Under the pieces are notes generated by a model that was not told where the DNA came from, made no database searches, and was given only the letters and a program-made list of their open reading frames with translations. This document shows, in pieces, positions 33,243 to 45,553 of a DNA stretch of 64,000 nt (position 1 is its first letter; every line of letters begins with the position of its first letter). The stretch comes from Sindora glabra (Eukaryota; Streptophyta; Magnoliopsida; Fabales; Fabaceae), in NCBI GenBank assembly GCA_020226215.1, contig CM035234.1:1116001-1180000 (forward strand), written 5' to 3'. Position numbers and translations under genes: made by a program.

Positions 33243-35967
33243 TGTGTATAAAAAAAAGATTATTGCACAATTAGAGGGCAAGTGTAATTTAGCCAGGGAG
33301 TAGATGGCAATGTGTTGTGGTGAGTGTTTGTTTCTTCACTCATTGTAAGGGAACTTTCATGTACTTCAGACGGAAGACTCTCAATTTCTTATGGTCGGTT
33401 GGCTGCGATTTAACTCAGTTAAGCAAATTCAAACCGGAGTTATTCGAAACCTATATAACTGACTTTGACAGGTCAACTTCCGAAAACGTTGATTGGTGAA
33501 ACCTACATAACTAATGGGAACCTCTCCATGAGATGATGTACGTGTGAAAGTTCATGATCAGGTTGAACCGGTTCATATATATTTTTATATTTTTAAATTT
33601 CATATAAATGAAAAATTATATTTTTATTTTTTTATTATTAATCATGTAAAATTGTGTAGTAAATAATTTATAAATGATATTTTATTTTGTAAGTATTTAA
33701 TAATTAATATTTTATAAATATAATATTTTTTAAGGTTATATATAAATTGAAAGAGAATGAATGAATATGTAATATTTTTGAATAATTTTAATTTTTTTAT
33801 TATTTTAAAGTTAAATTTTTTTAAAAAATAAAAAATAAACAAAAGGCCCACAAACATTTGCGGTCGGTGCCAAAAAAAAAAGTCCAACGGTGCCCATTTA
33901 ATAGCCAGCTCATACGCATCGATTCACAGGCTAATCTGGCCCCTTTGTTCTATAACTATATTAAGTTTCTAATCATTCCAACCTCATATCCATTTAAAAA
34001 GTGAATTCAAAATTAAATTTTGAATATAAATTAAGAATTATTAATTAAATATAAAGTAATAAAATAAATTTATAAAATTTAATTTAATAAATATAAAAAA
34101 ATTAAAATTCAATTTTAAATCCTCTTTTAAGTGTATATAGATATTTATAATATAGAAAACAATTAATGATGATAAAAAAACTATTGCATATTATGAGTTG
34201 CCTGATGAGAATTGGTTCAATGCAAAATCATCGGAGATCTGCCAACAGATTTTGGAAACTTCTATAATATAGGGTAATAAAACATAATTTTTACGTACTT
34301 TTGTTCCTTAAAACAATAGAAAAGGATTGGATAAATTGAAAACAATAGGAATATGAAGTACATGGCTAGATAGGGTATTAACTAATAAGAGAGAGAGAGA
34401 GAGACGGCAGCTGCCTTTTCCAGCCTCTCTTCTTAAAAATCATGTACACAACCCAAAATCAATGCAACAAGTGCATACACGAACATTATTTGGCAATTAA
34501 TGATTACGTTAACAATTAATTAATTTAATTAACTATTAATTAATAATTAATTATATTAATTAATTCAATCAACTGAATAAAATTACCTAGTTATGATTGA
34601 TTATTTGTATATAAAATAATATATAAAAATATAAATATATTTTATGAGTTATATATTTTTTTTATTTTAATAATATTTAAATGTTTTAAATTTTATGTAT
34701 TATTTAATAAGTTAAATTTTCTTATAAATAATATATCATTATAATTTATCATATATTAAATATTTATTTAAAATTAATTTAATTTTTTAGTTATTATTTT
34801 TTTAAAATAATTTATAATTACAATTATTTAATTTTCATATAAAAATAAATATTATAATTTTTTATGAATTAATAAGAAAAAAATGAGAAGATTGATTAAT
34901 CTTTTTTTAGAAAGATAAAATTAAAAATAAAAAAACCTAATTTTCATATAAAAATAAATATTATTTTGAGTTTTTTTGGAAAGCACAAAATAAAACTATG
35001 AAAATTAATCTAAAATAACATCGAATCAACTCATTCCAAAATGTTATTCCTCTCAACCTTTTAATAACGGCCTCAACTTTTTAAAAATAACGGTTTGGAA
35101 GGCTATCAGTAATCCAATTGACTGTTAAACACTAAAATCAACTAATTTAACAATCAATCAATTAAATTTAATCAAAACAGCCAAAGCCATCCAAAGAGCC
35201 ATTTCCTAGACAACTCCATGAATATACACCTACGGTGTGTTTATGAATTTAAGAATTTAGAAGTTAAGATAAAAGGGAAAATAACGAAAGAGAAGGAAGA
35301 AGGGAAGACAAAAAAATAAATAATTAATTCAAAAACACACTTTTCCATATTTTCCATATTTTGATGTATTAAAAATTATTAATAGTGAATCATTTTAAAG
35401 GATTTAAGAGATTTAATTATAAACCTACACTTTCTTTCCTGTCAACCAGAACTCCTAAAAAAATCAAAGGTTATAACATAACCTTTTTTTCACTTTCCTT
35501 TTCCTTCATTTTCCTCTATTCAAACATTGCTTTAATCTTTCATCAGCGTAACTTTATATTAGGCCCATTATATTCACTATCCAGAATTAAGATTTACCTT
35601 TGATACCCGTAAAAGTTGAACCTCATTATCGAGGGATTTACTTTTAGAGTATTAAGTTGGTCGATTTATCAAATGTCCAGAGATAAAAGTTTAAAAAGTT
35701 CAGATTTGAGTAAATAAACATAATTTATGCCCCAAATAAAAAATTAGATATAATGTAAAATTCTAAACTTCATCTTACTGCAATCATTAATATAACGCAG
35801 AAATATAAATGAGAAAACTAAAATACGTATTTAAATTAAGACTAACAGTAACATAGATGTATATTCCAACAATCAAATTGCCTAGGCAGATACTCCAGCT
35901 ACTGCCCAAAAATGTCTCTCATACAAATCACTCAAACTGAAGGCCACACGTTTAGAACATCAGCAAT
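32691..35967. other. Intergenic region downstream of eS12
   Basis: No gene is supported. It holds a (TA)n run at 33206-33239, a (GA)n run at 34387-34404 and a PIF-family MITE at about 34490-35200 (annotated separately). The stretch 33300-33560 has a more balanced composition but no recognisable product. Confidence 0.6.
34490..35200 (+). mobile_element. PIF/Harbinger-like MITE, same family as 59525-60351
   Basis: The left end region TTATTTGGCAATTAATGATT, the interior GTATATAAAATAATATATAA...TATATTTTATGAGTTAT, and the right end GTTAAACACTAAAATCAACT...CAGCCAAAGCCATCC match the family seen at 59525-60351 in the same orientation. Borders are approximate. Confidence 0.5.
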
Positions 35968-37484
35968 TTAATGAGATTTCACATGCTGCAAGACAACGTT
36001 GTATGCCTCGTGTTCCTCCCCAAAATCCTGTAGGCACCCAGTCGTTAATGAAATTTCACATGTCACTATTACATACATGTTTCCATTTGAAATCTAATTC
36101 ATACCTTGACAACAACGCAGCCACAGCCAACAACCTTCCTAGCCTTTCCTTCAGAATCAATCTTGCACAACTGCATGATAAACCCATCAGTAAATTTTTA
36201 TAACAAAAGGGCACAACAAAGTCATGATACCTAGGACAAAATATATCAATTATACAAAAGGAGTTATATGTCTAGGAAAATTTCATCCACAAACTAAGAT
36301 TACTCTAACAAGAAAATATAGCTAGTTTTTCAAGTAAATGAAATTAATTCATCACTCTTAACCAACTTAATCTCAGATTTCAAAATAAATGAATAACAGA
36401 AAGATGTGATTCAACAAATGGAACTCACACCAGCCCACTCTCCAAGGGTTTTTGCACTTGGAACAGTCAACAAGCTAACATTGTGCTCGGCGCAGAGGGC
36501 TTTGACCAGTTTAACATAGTCGGGTTGGTCACAATCTTCTGCTAGGACACAGAGCTGTGCAGCATGCTTCTCAATCACTTTTGCACCTTCATGGAGGCCT
36601 CGGGCAAGACCACCATAAGCCAGTGACTTTCTTAGCACCAGCTGCAAGGCAGTCATGATATCCATTGGCTCTCCTGGCATTGGAGCAGCTGTCTCAGCAG
36701 CAGCAACACCTTCTTCTCTGCACATTGAAGGGTAGTGAACAGGGAGGAACCCATGAAGAATCTCTACCGCATCACAGATTATCCAGTCAAAACACAGGAA
36801 TAACAAACAGACAGAAACGGATAAAGACTTCTGGTGTAGATCTCCTATACTAGACAATTTTTGTTTATAAACCAAAAAAACTACACATGGTTTATTTCTT
36901 ATGTTTTAGCCCTTTAAGTTATAAGAAGTCCAGAACTGCCATATCCCATTCTCTAATCAACTTGAATCCAGGGTGACGGTATTCCATTTGATAAACAATA
37001 AGAATAAAAAATAACAATCCACAAGCATCTTCTTAACAAGTAAACAATCCTTGAAACAAGGCACACTTGAATTCTAAATATAACTACACTGCTCCCTACT
37101 CTGACTCTTATTTTTCAGGATTGTCCCAATCACAAGTTCTTCCATTCCAATGAGAACTAATGCAATACAATGACGCTAAAATTGACTTGAAGAATGTACA
37201 CCTTAGAGACTGTTAAAACGTCTTCAAGAAATAATCACAAATTAGAATTCATTTGTAGTTGCTACATGAAACAGATAGAAGTCCAACCAGGAAAACAAAG
37301 TAAACATTTACGTTAATAGTAGGAGACAATAGGTCAATAACCTATAAACTACTTCATTCAAGATTTCCAAGCCTTTTAGTAGAAGTATCATAAAAATCAA
37401 AATGACTAACTCATCAATTGTACCTAACAGGAGGTAGAGAAGATATTACAAACCGCTTTTAGTAAAATAATCATACCCGGACAT
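35968..37484 (-). CDS. RPS12: 40S ribosomal protein S12 (eS12)
   Basis: Coding exons on the minus strand are 37477-37484 (only ATGTCCGG), 36429-36717, 36105-36170 and 35968-36027. They total 423 nt and 140 residues, the normal plant eS12 size. The protein reads [15 protein letters not shown], then [40 protein letters not shown] (L7Ae/L30e-type fold), [23 protein letters not shown] and ends [19 protein letters not shown]. eS12 is a component of the small subunit beak in the cytosolic ribosome. All introns are GT-AG and all joins keep frame. The start is fixed by the tiny first coding exon: reading through from the next exon would give an MCREEG start, which replaces the conserved MSGEE. A non-coding leader exon ends at 37989. 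Confidence 0.95.
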
Positions 37485-38055
37485 CTTTCTCGTTGATCGT
37501 AAAAACTGAACTCTGCTTCCTGCACAAGCAAATACAACAAAACATAGCAGAACCGATGTTACTTATAGTGATGGGAAATACGCAACAGCCAGTGTCCTTT
37601 GGCAATAAACCCTCAAATTTTTTTAATAAACTACGTTAAAGTGCAACAAGAAAATTGGTCACTTTCACTGCCAAGTAAGCATCCATGGCAACGTGAAAAA
37701 ATACAACGCAAAATCAACAAATCTCAGAAAGCAGCATGTAAAATTTTCACCGCGTGTATAAAAAACAAAAGAAGACGCTTTGCTAAGTAGTAAATTAGTC
37801 AACTTTCACAATGTCTGAAGCTGTAAATATATTATTTCAATTGTAATCAGCAGCATTTGTAGCAGAAAATAAGTAACAGATAACTCAATTTTCAGACCAC
37901 CACCATATGTTGGTTAAAGTGGCAATAAGCAAAGTATACGCATGAGATCACACAGACACATGAATCAGAGTGAGAAATAAAAGGCTACCCTGAGGACGAT
38001 GCAGCAGCCGAATGCTCTCACTGTGCTCCCGAAGCAAGATGAAGCACGAAATAAA
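37485..38055 (-). other. eS12 5' UTR exons and leader intron
   Basis: The leader exon (about 38050 down to 37989, ending CTCAGG|GTAGCC) is joined across a ~470-bp intron to a second exon beginning at 37518 (TTGTGCAG|GAAGCAG), which contains the start codon at 37484. The transcription start is inferred, not seen. Confidence 0.75.
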
Positions 38056-38111
38056 TCACCTTCCTATTTATTAGAATGAGATCAACTAGGGTTTCATAGT
38101 AAACATGGGCC
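38056..38111 (-). promoter_or_regulatory. eS12 promoter with telo-box and site II
   Basis: On the minus strand AAACCCTA (telo-box, 38087-38094) lies ~15 bp downstream of a site II core (TGGGCC on the plus strand, 38106-38111). This pair is characteristic of plant ribosomal protein and cell-proliferation genes. Confidence 0.75.
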
Positions 38112-38279
38112 TTTGCTTTTGTTGGGTTATCTTAAAAGCCCTAGGATATCTCATCTCTCTATTCTATCCCCAACCCCCAACCCATCCTTTTTTTTCATCT
38201 TAATTTTGAACTTTGAAGGACAATTAACTGAATTCAACAAACTTATTTGTCTTCTTAGAACAAAGTTCATCGAGTAATT

Positions 38280-38391
38280 AAGCCATTAGGGGGTAGGGGG
38301 AGTTTAATGGCAAGAGATTTGAATAATATAAATATAAAAGAGGTCATAAGTTCGAGTCCTTTTATCGTCAATGTTTAAAAAAAAAAAAACA
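38280..38391 (+). mobile_element. tRNA-derived SINE
   Basis: A degenerate A box (AATGGCAAGAG) and a near-consensus B box in GAGGTCATAAGTTCGAGTCC (polymerase III promoter) are followed by a short body and a poly(A) tail (38377-38389). It is flanked by the 7-bp direct repeat AGTAATT (38273-38279 and 38392-38398). The head resembles the plant Au-like SINE class. Confidence 0.75.
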
Positions 38392-38736
38392 AGTAATTGT
38401 TTTCTTTTTGCGACAACCACCAAGATTCAATATATTTAATAAGAATTTAAATTTAAATTTGATTTATTATTAATATATTTTTTTTACATTATTAATAAAT
38501 AAAAAGATGATATTTCATTAAAAAATTAACATTAACCAAAAATTTTTAATGACAGTAAAAAAAATTTAATAATTTTTTAATAACTTGACAACACATGGAT
38601 GAATAATAATATAAAATTAATTTACACTAATGATAAATTAAATTTAAATCTATTTAATAAAATTTATAATAAATTTATATATGAAAACTATCTTTGCCTT
38701 TCATCTTTGGTCACACTCACACTTAATAATCTTACA

Positions 38737-38910
38737 ATCTGTTTGGCAAACCATATAAGATTCCATAGATATGATAGACTATACAATTAAGCTCTATTTG
38801 ACATACCATATAAGATATAATAATATAAGATAAACTATACAAGCAAACTTTGTTTGACACACCATATAATATTTGATAGTATAAGATAAATTATACAATC
38901 AAAACATATA
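38737..38910. repeat. Three ~60-bp tandem units
   Basis: Each unit contains TTTGGCA/TTTGACA, then ACCATATAAGAT or ACCATATAATAT, then AGATAnACTATACAA. Spacing is about 58-60 bp. The region to about 39550 has scattered related words in the other orientation (GATAGTATAGTGTTAATATA), so it may be the end of an old MITE. Confidence 0.6.
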
Positions 38911-40157
38911 GTATAATGTTATTCACTCTTCAGAGAAAGGATAAGAATTAATAGTATAGTATTAAAATAAATAATAAATTATTAAAATTAAAGAAACTAT
39001 TTTATATATTTATTTACCTCATTTATAAAAAAATTAATTATTTTTTTAAACTATATTCTTATAAAATATGATAACAAATACAAGATAGAATAATTTTATA
39101 TAAACCTTCATTTTATATTGTTATAAACCAAATATTAAATGGTGTAATATATTACCATATATAATATTATATTATACTATCCAATAATTCTTATAATTGG
39201 TGTGCGAGATGAGGCTTCAAGGTTCATGCAATATTTTATAATTTCAAATTGATTATATAATTTATTCAAAAATTTCCTCTTTTACTTCAGGGAGAGAGAA
39301 TAAGAGCTGATAGTATAGTGTTAATATAAATACTAAAATTTTAAAATTAAAAATATTCTTTTACACTCTTATATCCCAAATTTATCAAAAAAAATAAAAG
39401 ATAGAATAATTTTATACAAATCTTATCTCATAGTATTGTTATAAATCAAATGTTGTATATTACACAACATTATTCTATATAATACTATATTAAATTATCC
39501 AACAATTTTCATGCTATACTATGTAGTATGCTAAGTGAAATCTTATATTAGTATTAAATACATATAAAATTTTAAATATTTTCCCTTAAAAAAATTATTA
39601 CATGTAAAAATTATCAGTTTGAAATAACGCTAATATTAAAATAAAGATGATAATCACAAAAAACTAATAATAAAGAGATGATTGAAATTTACCCGATCTC
39701 CTTCTATTTATTTTACACCTAAAAAGTTATTCATGTTTAAGAATATTAAGATATTAAAAAAATTTAATAGAATCCTATTTATATCTAGATACGTAGTCAA
39801 AAAAATTAGATATTAAACAAATTATAAAAATGATAATATTAAATTCATTTTTTTAAATAAAATTTCATATTTTATTCACTAAACTATGGTTTAGAGTAAT
39901 CCTATTCATTAAATAATTAATTCGGCGGTCAAATTACATGTAAAAATAGTTGATATGAAAGGAATTAATCTCTTACATGATAAAAAAGGTATAAGAATAT
40001 CCCAAATAAAAAAAATAATGCTACATATAATGAAACTAAAATTTAAAGTTGAATTTCAAATATAAATTAAAGATTACTAATTAAATATAAAATAATAAAA
40101 TAAATTTATGAAGTTCAATAGATATAAAAATTTCAAATTTTAATTTTGAATTTTACT

Positions 40158-40161
<4 letters not shown>

Positions 40162-40208
<47 letters not shown>
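40162..40208. repeat. (AT)n microsatellite
   Basis: About 23 AT repeats without interruption. A similar run of about 17 repeats is at 33206-33239. Confidence 0.95.
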
Positions 40209-40211
<3 letters not shown>

Positions 40212-40410
40212 TGTTTTGATTTAAAAAAAATGCATAAACTAAATCCCAATATCATCCCTTATAGTCTTACGATAGAAGTGGATTCACATCCATTAAATTA
40301 ATGCTAAATCAAACACTTAGATAGTTAAAAAATTTTAAGGATTCATTTTTTGTGAGAGATATTACGGGGTAAGTAAATATTATTTAATAGATTATTGAAA
40401 CTTATATGTG

Positions 40411-41107
40411 AGGGTATTTGGTAAAAAACTTTTTAGTTAATTTAGTTGATTTAATACTATTTAACTGAGCCAATTAAATAATTTGATTATTTAGCAAATT
40501 ATTTATTGAATTACTTAATTAACCCTTAATCAATTAATTTTAAAAAATTGATGAACCTAATGTTTTTAATTAATTTATTGATAATGAGCTTGTAAAAATA
40601 TAAAATTATCCTTAAATAATATACTCATTTTCATTTTTATCCTTACTAAAAAAATCAAATAAATTTACTAAATAATATTATTAATTTCTATAAAGCATTT
40701 ACATAACTTTACTAAAAAAAGATCAAATAAATTTACTAAAATAATAATTATTAATTTCTATAAAGCATTTATGAAATAAAATAATTTATTATTAAAAATA
40801 TAATAACTTAGTTTTTAAGGAATGTAATAAATAATAAATTACAATAATATATTTTAGAAGAAAATTTAATTTGATAAATCATATGATAAATCTAAAATAT
40901 TATTAAAGTAAAAAAATACTTAAATAAATTATAAAATATACATGTATCCTTATATATCATTTTACATATAAATAATTAATAGAAATAATTAATTTTACTA
41001 AATATTTTCATTCAAATAGTTAATATTATCAACTGATCAAATTAATTAATATAATTAATTAATAACTAACAGTTAATTGAATTAACTAATTTTCAAGTAG
41101 GTTGTAT
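40411..41107 (-). mobile_element. PIF/Harbinger-like MITE, ~0.7 kb
   Basis: Starts GAGGGTATTTGGTAAAAAAC and ends with the rough complement (TAATTTTCAAGTAGGTTGT). It shares its interior GTAAAAATATAAAATTATCC and ACATATAAATAATTAAT with 23417-24102 in the same orientation. An internal ~75-bp tandem duplication (TTTCTATAAAGCATTTA-CATAA / TTTCTATAAAGCATTTATGAA) distinguishes this copy. Confidence 0.6.
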
Positions 41108-42180
41108 TGTTATCATGACACTCACAAAAGTAATTAATTTAATATTAGTGTAATTTTTTTATTAATTTATAAAGTTATATGCAAGTCAAAATCATGTATG
41201 GCGGCTCAATAAATGTCTTACTATTGCTTATCAATGGAAAATTTATATTTTATGCATATTTTATTAATTTTTCTTAATTTAATTTTTTAAAATATTAACA
41301 TTTCATCTACTTGTATTTTTTAATATCAACATATTATCCATTTAAACTATTTTTGGTCTAATTTCTAACAAAATATTTTATAACATATAGGTTAAGTAAA
41401 TTCAAGCAAAACCATTAGTAAGTAAAATATATTTTTTTATACTTATATAAATTGATATAAAACATTCTTAACAAATATTATGTCTTCTTATTTTAAATCT
41501 ACAAATTATATTTTATTATTATATTATTTATAAAATTATTAGTAATGAAATATATAAATTTTATCATTTATAAGGGTCGAGTTTTAGTTGATTTTTTTTC
41601 CATGGCATTTATTTTTTTATTGTTTATTTTTTAGTAATAGTAAGAATAATTAAATTATTAGATGCATATAGGTGGAGACTAAGGATCAAATTTTGAATAT
41701 AATAAAAGATATAAAATCTTTCAAAAGACATCAAATATTATTTGAATTAAAATTTTTTAATTGTAATAATTTTTTTAATGCAAATATGTAAAGATGAAGG
41801 AAAAATAAAGACAAAAATTAATATTTTTTAAGTTTTTGACATCAATTTACATAAAAAAATATAAAATTTTATTCATTTGCAATTTCACTTAATGCACGTG
41901 TGATGAATTTTATTAATTAAAATTTAGATAAAAATATTTAAGTGAATAAAATACTAATAGTGGTAGGAAGAATATGCTGATGAATTTAAGCACTTAAAAA
42001 TATAAGATTAAATGAAAACTGATTATGAAATATATAATTTTTTCAGTGAAAAATAAACACATTGTGCAAAAATTAGGGATAAACAATTTTAATGAGCATT
42101 TTTTTTCGGTTGATACTTCTCAGTTACAACCCTTTAATGCTTTTTTGCTCGGGGAAAGACATCGGCAATCCAGCAAAGAT

Positions 42181-42257
42181 AAAAAAAAAAAACCAAGACC
42201 TTCCCCCCCCCCCCCCCGCCCAAAAAAAAAAAAAAAGTTGGGGGGGGGGGTGGGTGG
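42181..42257. repeat. Homopolymer cluster A-C-A-G
   Basis: A poly(A) run, 15 C at 42203-42217 then GCCC, 15 A at 42222-42236, then GTTG and 10 G with GTGGG (42240-42254). The C and G tracts can pair across the A loop. It lies just upstream of the CAF1 leader. Confidence 0.9.
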
Positions 42258-42298
42258 TAAATGAATATCCAATATTTAAAAATTAATTTTTGTGAATA

Positions 42299-42865
42299 TT
42301 GTTTTCCTCATCCTGCTGGAGAGATTTGGACTGGAGCGAAGGGGCCTATAGCACGTCTTGCGAGCCCTTCTTCTCTCATTCTTATCTGGAGCATTTTCCG
42401 TTTTTCTCAGGAAACAAACAAGGAATCGAAAACCCGATCAACTCCAACACCAATTTTCACCTAAATATCCCTGTTTTCCTTCGCCGAAACTGCTTAGGCC
42501 ATACATCGAGGGAGAGAGATTCCTCATCAATTTTTTTTCTCTCGATCTCTCTTCCTTCTTCCATTCATAGATGTTCGATTCTCCCTCGAGAATTCGCGAC
42601 CTTTCTCTCGATTTCCCAGTTCATGTTGCGTGGCTTTTTCTCTGATTGAAGGTAAGTTTTGATTCTTTTGGGCATAAATTTCGATTTTTTCCGTTCATTT
42701 CCCTTAAAAATTGAATCGCTTTCTGGATGATATCAATCCAATTTTGAGGCTTTGTTTTTATCAGATCTGTAAATTGCGAAGGTTTCGAGGAGTTTTCCGC
42801 ATGATTCGTTTCATATCGTGGAAGTGAGGAAATTTAGTAGTTTTGTTTGATTGTGGTGCTAAGGA
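42299..42865 (+). other. CAF1 5' UTR with leader intron
   Basis: A CT-rich leader (about 42299-42651) ends at ATTGAAG|GTAAGT; the intron 42652-42764 ends TTTATCAG, and the second leader exon runs into the start codon at 42866. An upstream micro-ORF (MLRGFFSD, 42623-42649) stops 2 nt before the donor. The transcription start is not determined. Confidence 0.7.
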
Positions 42866-43690
42866 ATGCCGCTTTTGCCGAAAAGCGATACTATCCAAAT
42901 TCGCGAGGTGTGGAATTATAATCTCGAGGAAGAATTCACTTTGATACGGGATATAGTCGATGATTATCCTTACGTTGCCATGGATACTGAATTTCCGGGG
43001 ATTGTTCTCCGCCCTGTAGGCAATTTTAAGAATAGCTACGATTACCATTATCAGACATTGAAGGACAATGTTGATATGCTCAAGTTGATTCAATTAGGTC
43101 TCACGTTTTCTGATGATGAGGGGAATTTACCAACTTGCGGGACTGACAGGTATTGCATCTGGCAATTCAATTTTCGAGAATTTGATGTGAATGAGGATGT
43201 TTTTGCTAATGATTCCATTGAGCTTTTGCGCCAGAGTGGTATTGATTTCAAGAAGAACTGTGAAATGGGCATTGATGCCAAACGTTTTGGTGAGCTCTTG
43301 ATGTCATCAGGAATTGTGTTGAATGATATTGTTCATTGGGTCACTTTTCACAGTGGCTATGATTTTGGATACCTGCTTAAGCTATTGACCTGCCAGAATT
43401 TGCCTGACACGCAAATGGGGTTCTTCAATCTGATTAACATGTACTTTCCAACTGTATATGATATTAAGCATTTGATGAAATTCTGCAATAGCCTTCACGG
43501 AGGATTGAACAAGCTAGCAGAGTTGTTGGAGGTGGAGAGGGTTGGAATTTGTCATCAGGCTGGTTCAGATAGTTTGCTCACATCTTGTACATTCAGGAAG
43601 TTGAAAGAGAATTTCTTTAGCGGCTCCATGGAGAAATATGCTGGTGTCTTGTACGGTTTAGGTGTTGAGAATGGACTGAGTAATCATTGA
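42866..43690 (+). CDS. CAF1: CCR4-associated factor 1 (CAF1/POP2) deadenylase
   Basis: A single uninterrupted 274-residue frame, typical of plant CAF1. It encodes the 3'-5' poly(A) exonuclease subunit of the CCR4-NOT complex, which shortens mRNA tails in the cytoplasm. All DEDDh residues are visible: D40 and E42 in AMDTEFPG, D166 in [13 protein letters not shown]235 with H230 in [12 protein letters not shown]. The N-terminal [20 protein letters not shown] and the C-terminal [17 protein letters not shown] are standard. The start codon is the first after the leader intron and fits the family N-terminus (MPLLPKSD). It is convergent with the FDM1-like gene, whose stop codon lies 1.9 kb downstream. 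Plants have several CAF1 paralogues; which one this is cannot be resolved here. Confidence 0.96.
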   Translation: MPLLPKSDTIQIREVWNYNLEEEFTLIRDIVDDYPYVAMDTEFPGIVLRPVGNFKNSYDYHYQTLKDNVDMLKLIQLGLTFSDDEGNLPTCGTDRYCIWQFNFREFDVNEDVFANDSIELLRQSGIDFKKNCEMGIDAKRFGELLMSSGIVLNDIVHWVTFHSGYDFGYLLKLLTCQNLPDTQMGFFNLINMYFPTVYDIKHLMKFCNSLHGGLNKLAELLEVERVGICHQAGSDSLLTSCTFRKLKENFFSGSMEKYAGVLYGLGVENGLSNH

Positions 43691-45553
43691 TGAACAAAAT
43701 TGAAAAAAAAAAAAAGAATAGTTATTAAGAAGCCATTAGAACTTTGATGTTTGTGATGTATATTTGGTGAATATCAATATCCTCTATGTAGCCTTTGGCA
43801 TTAAGTGTCTTAAATCATGAATAACTTCTATTAGTTCTTCTCTTGTCTGCTGATTTAACCCTTCTTTTTTCTCGACTTCTTTCAGCTAATGAGTTCAGTT
43901 TCAACTTGTCAAATAACCTAAAAATTGCTTTTTATGGACATCAACGCGTTGCCCCTGCACCTCTGTCTGTCATTGAATCATGGATTATTTTGTTGCTTGA
44001 AACTCTCTCTCTATAGACAAGCTATAGCTTGCATTTGTTTACAATTGCACCTCTGTCATTGAGGCATGGATTATTTTTTTGCTTGAGATTCCCTCTGTAG
44101 ACAAGCAAAAGCTTACATTTGGTTTGTGCTCAAGTAATTGGTGATAGCGGTGAGGCTTCAAGTTTGAACAGCTAGATGAATATGCGCATGTTGAAACATT
44201 TAGATGAAAATGAAGGTGGGTGTGATTGGTGATGATATTATCAACAGGTGTTGTTAAACAATAGGAGTTTTCACCAGTTCACCTATCGTTTTATTGCTGT
44301 CATCTAACACGCAAAGCGAATTGGCTTACAACGGGTCAGAGTGAATTCCACGCCGAGGCATGTGAGTGAACTCTCGCGCATTACACGTGTAAGAGTTTCC
44401 CACTCTGCCTGTTTTAGTTGTTACTTCTGCTATTGACCAAACAATAGGAAGGTGTTTCGATGCTGGATTCACAATTCTGGAAAACTGGATTTTAATATAA
44501 TAGTGATGCTGCCTTAAGAAATTTTAGAGGCACAGGATACGACTATGCTGAAGCCATTGAATAGTGTCAGTAGGGATATCCTTAAAATCAGATTTTTTTT
44601 TTTTTCAAGTTAGTGGACCTAAAATTTAGGAGATAGTTGACTCGTCATAAACAGGTGACTGGACTTGAAAAGAAAATTTCCAGACTCTCCATAGTTCGTA
44701 TCTTATTTAAAACAACCATCAACTCATCTTCTGTCACTGTCAGCTTCTTCGTCAACATACAAGCACATGACAAGGGTCATCTCTCCATCTCGCAGCTTAA
44801 AATATCACACCTTTGCCCTGAAAATTCGAGCTCAAACATATGATTATAGAACATCAATTATCCTTTAATGAATATTAAACTAACTGAATATGTAAAAACG
44901 ACAAGTTACAGATGAAGTAGTTCATCAAACTCATGATAGATTTCCGGTTAACACTTTTATTTCCATCTCATTTTTCTATTATATTAAGAGCAAAATTTGG
45001 AGGAAATTTCAGTTTAAATCTAGTTGTAAATTAACCAAGTGCGCAGATTGAAGCACCATTAAAATAAAAGGAACGAACATAACAAAGAATGTACCATCTT
45101 TGGGTGAAATAGATGGGATGGTCAAACACTGCCAAACTAAATGATCACATCTGTATACCTTGATCGCAATAATGAATCCTTAACATGCAAATTTTCATAT
45201 GATACAATACTTAATCTGTCCAAGATATAACACACTAAACCAATGCTCATTCTATAATGAAAAAGAATGTGTTATACTTTAAGATTAATTATATTATATA
45301 ACTGAAAAAACTATGTTTTACCTGGGTCCACTTTATTTTAACTTGTATTTTAACTTTTACAAGTTAAAACTATGTTGTGAACAACTATCCAATCGCAATT
45401 TGATTCTTTTAAAACATCAATAAATCACGAGTGGGCCCAAACCTATTTTATTAGTTCATTCAGTAAAGCCATGACACAGACTCATGAATTAGCCAATGGC
45501 CAGTCCTACCTCTCTGTGAATAGAAAGACTGAACTAAAATACCAACCTTTCCC
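43691..45553. other. Intergenic region between CAF1 and FDM1
   Basis: Contains the CAF1 3' UTR and no further gene. A two-copy ~80-bp tandem repeat (43956-44121) is annotated separately. Short frames at 44637-44843 are not credible. Confidence 0.65.
43956..44121. repeat. Two-copy ~80-bp tandem repeat
   Basis: Copy 1 (43956-44037) and copy 2 (44046-44121) share TGCACCTCTGTC, CATTGAATCATGGATTATTT, TTGCTTGA, CTCT-TAGACAAGC and AGCTTGCATTTG. Confidence 0.8.

Larger units (their letters stand above)
38392..42180. other. Intergenic AT-rich region
   Basis: No gene is supported. It contains three ~60-bp tandem units (38737-38910), a MITE (40411-41107) and an (AT)n run (40162-40208). Confidence 0.6.

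Noticed and set aside
38287..38370. tRNA-like sequence with GTTCGAGTCC
   Set aside because: No acceptor stem or anticodon arm can be built, and the poly(A) tail and flanking duplication make it a SINE.
42299..42649. A 116-residue frame across the CAF1 leader
   Set aside because: It is low complexity, overlaps two other frames and ends at the leader splice site; only the terminal micro-ORF is worth noting.
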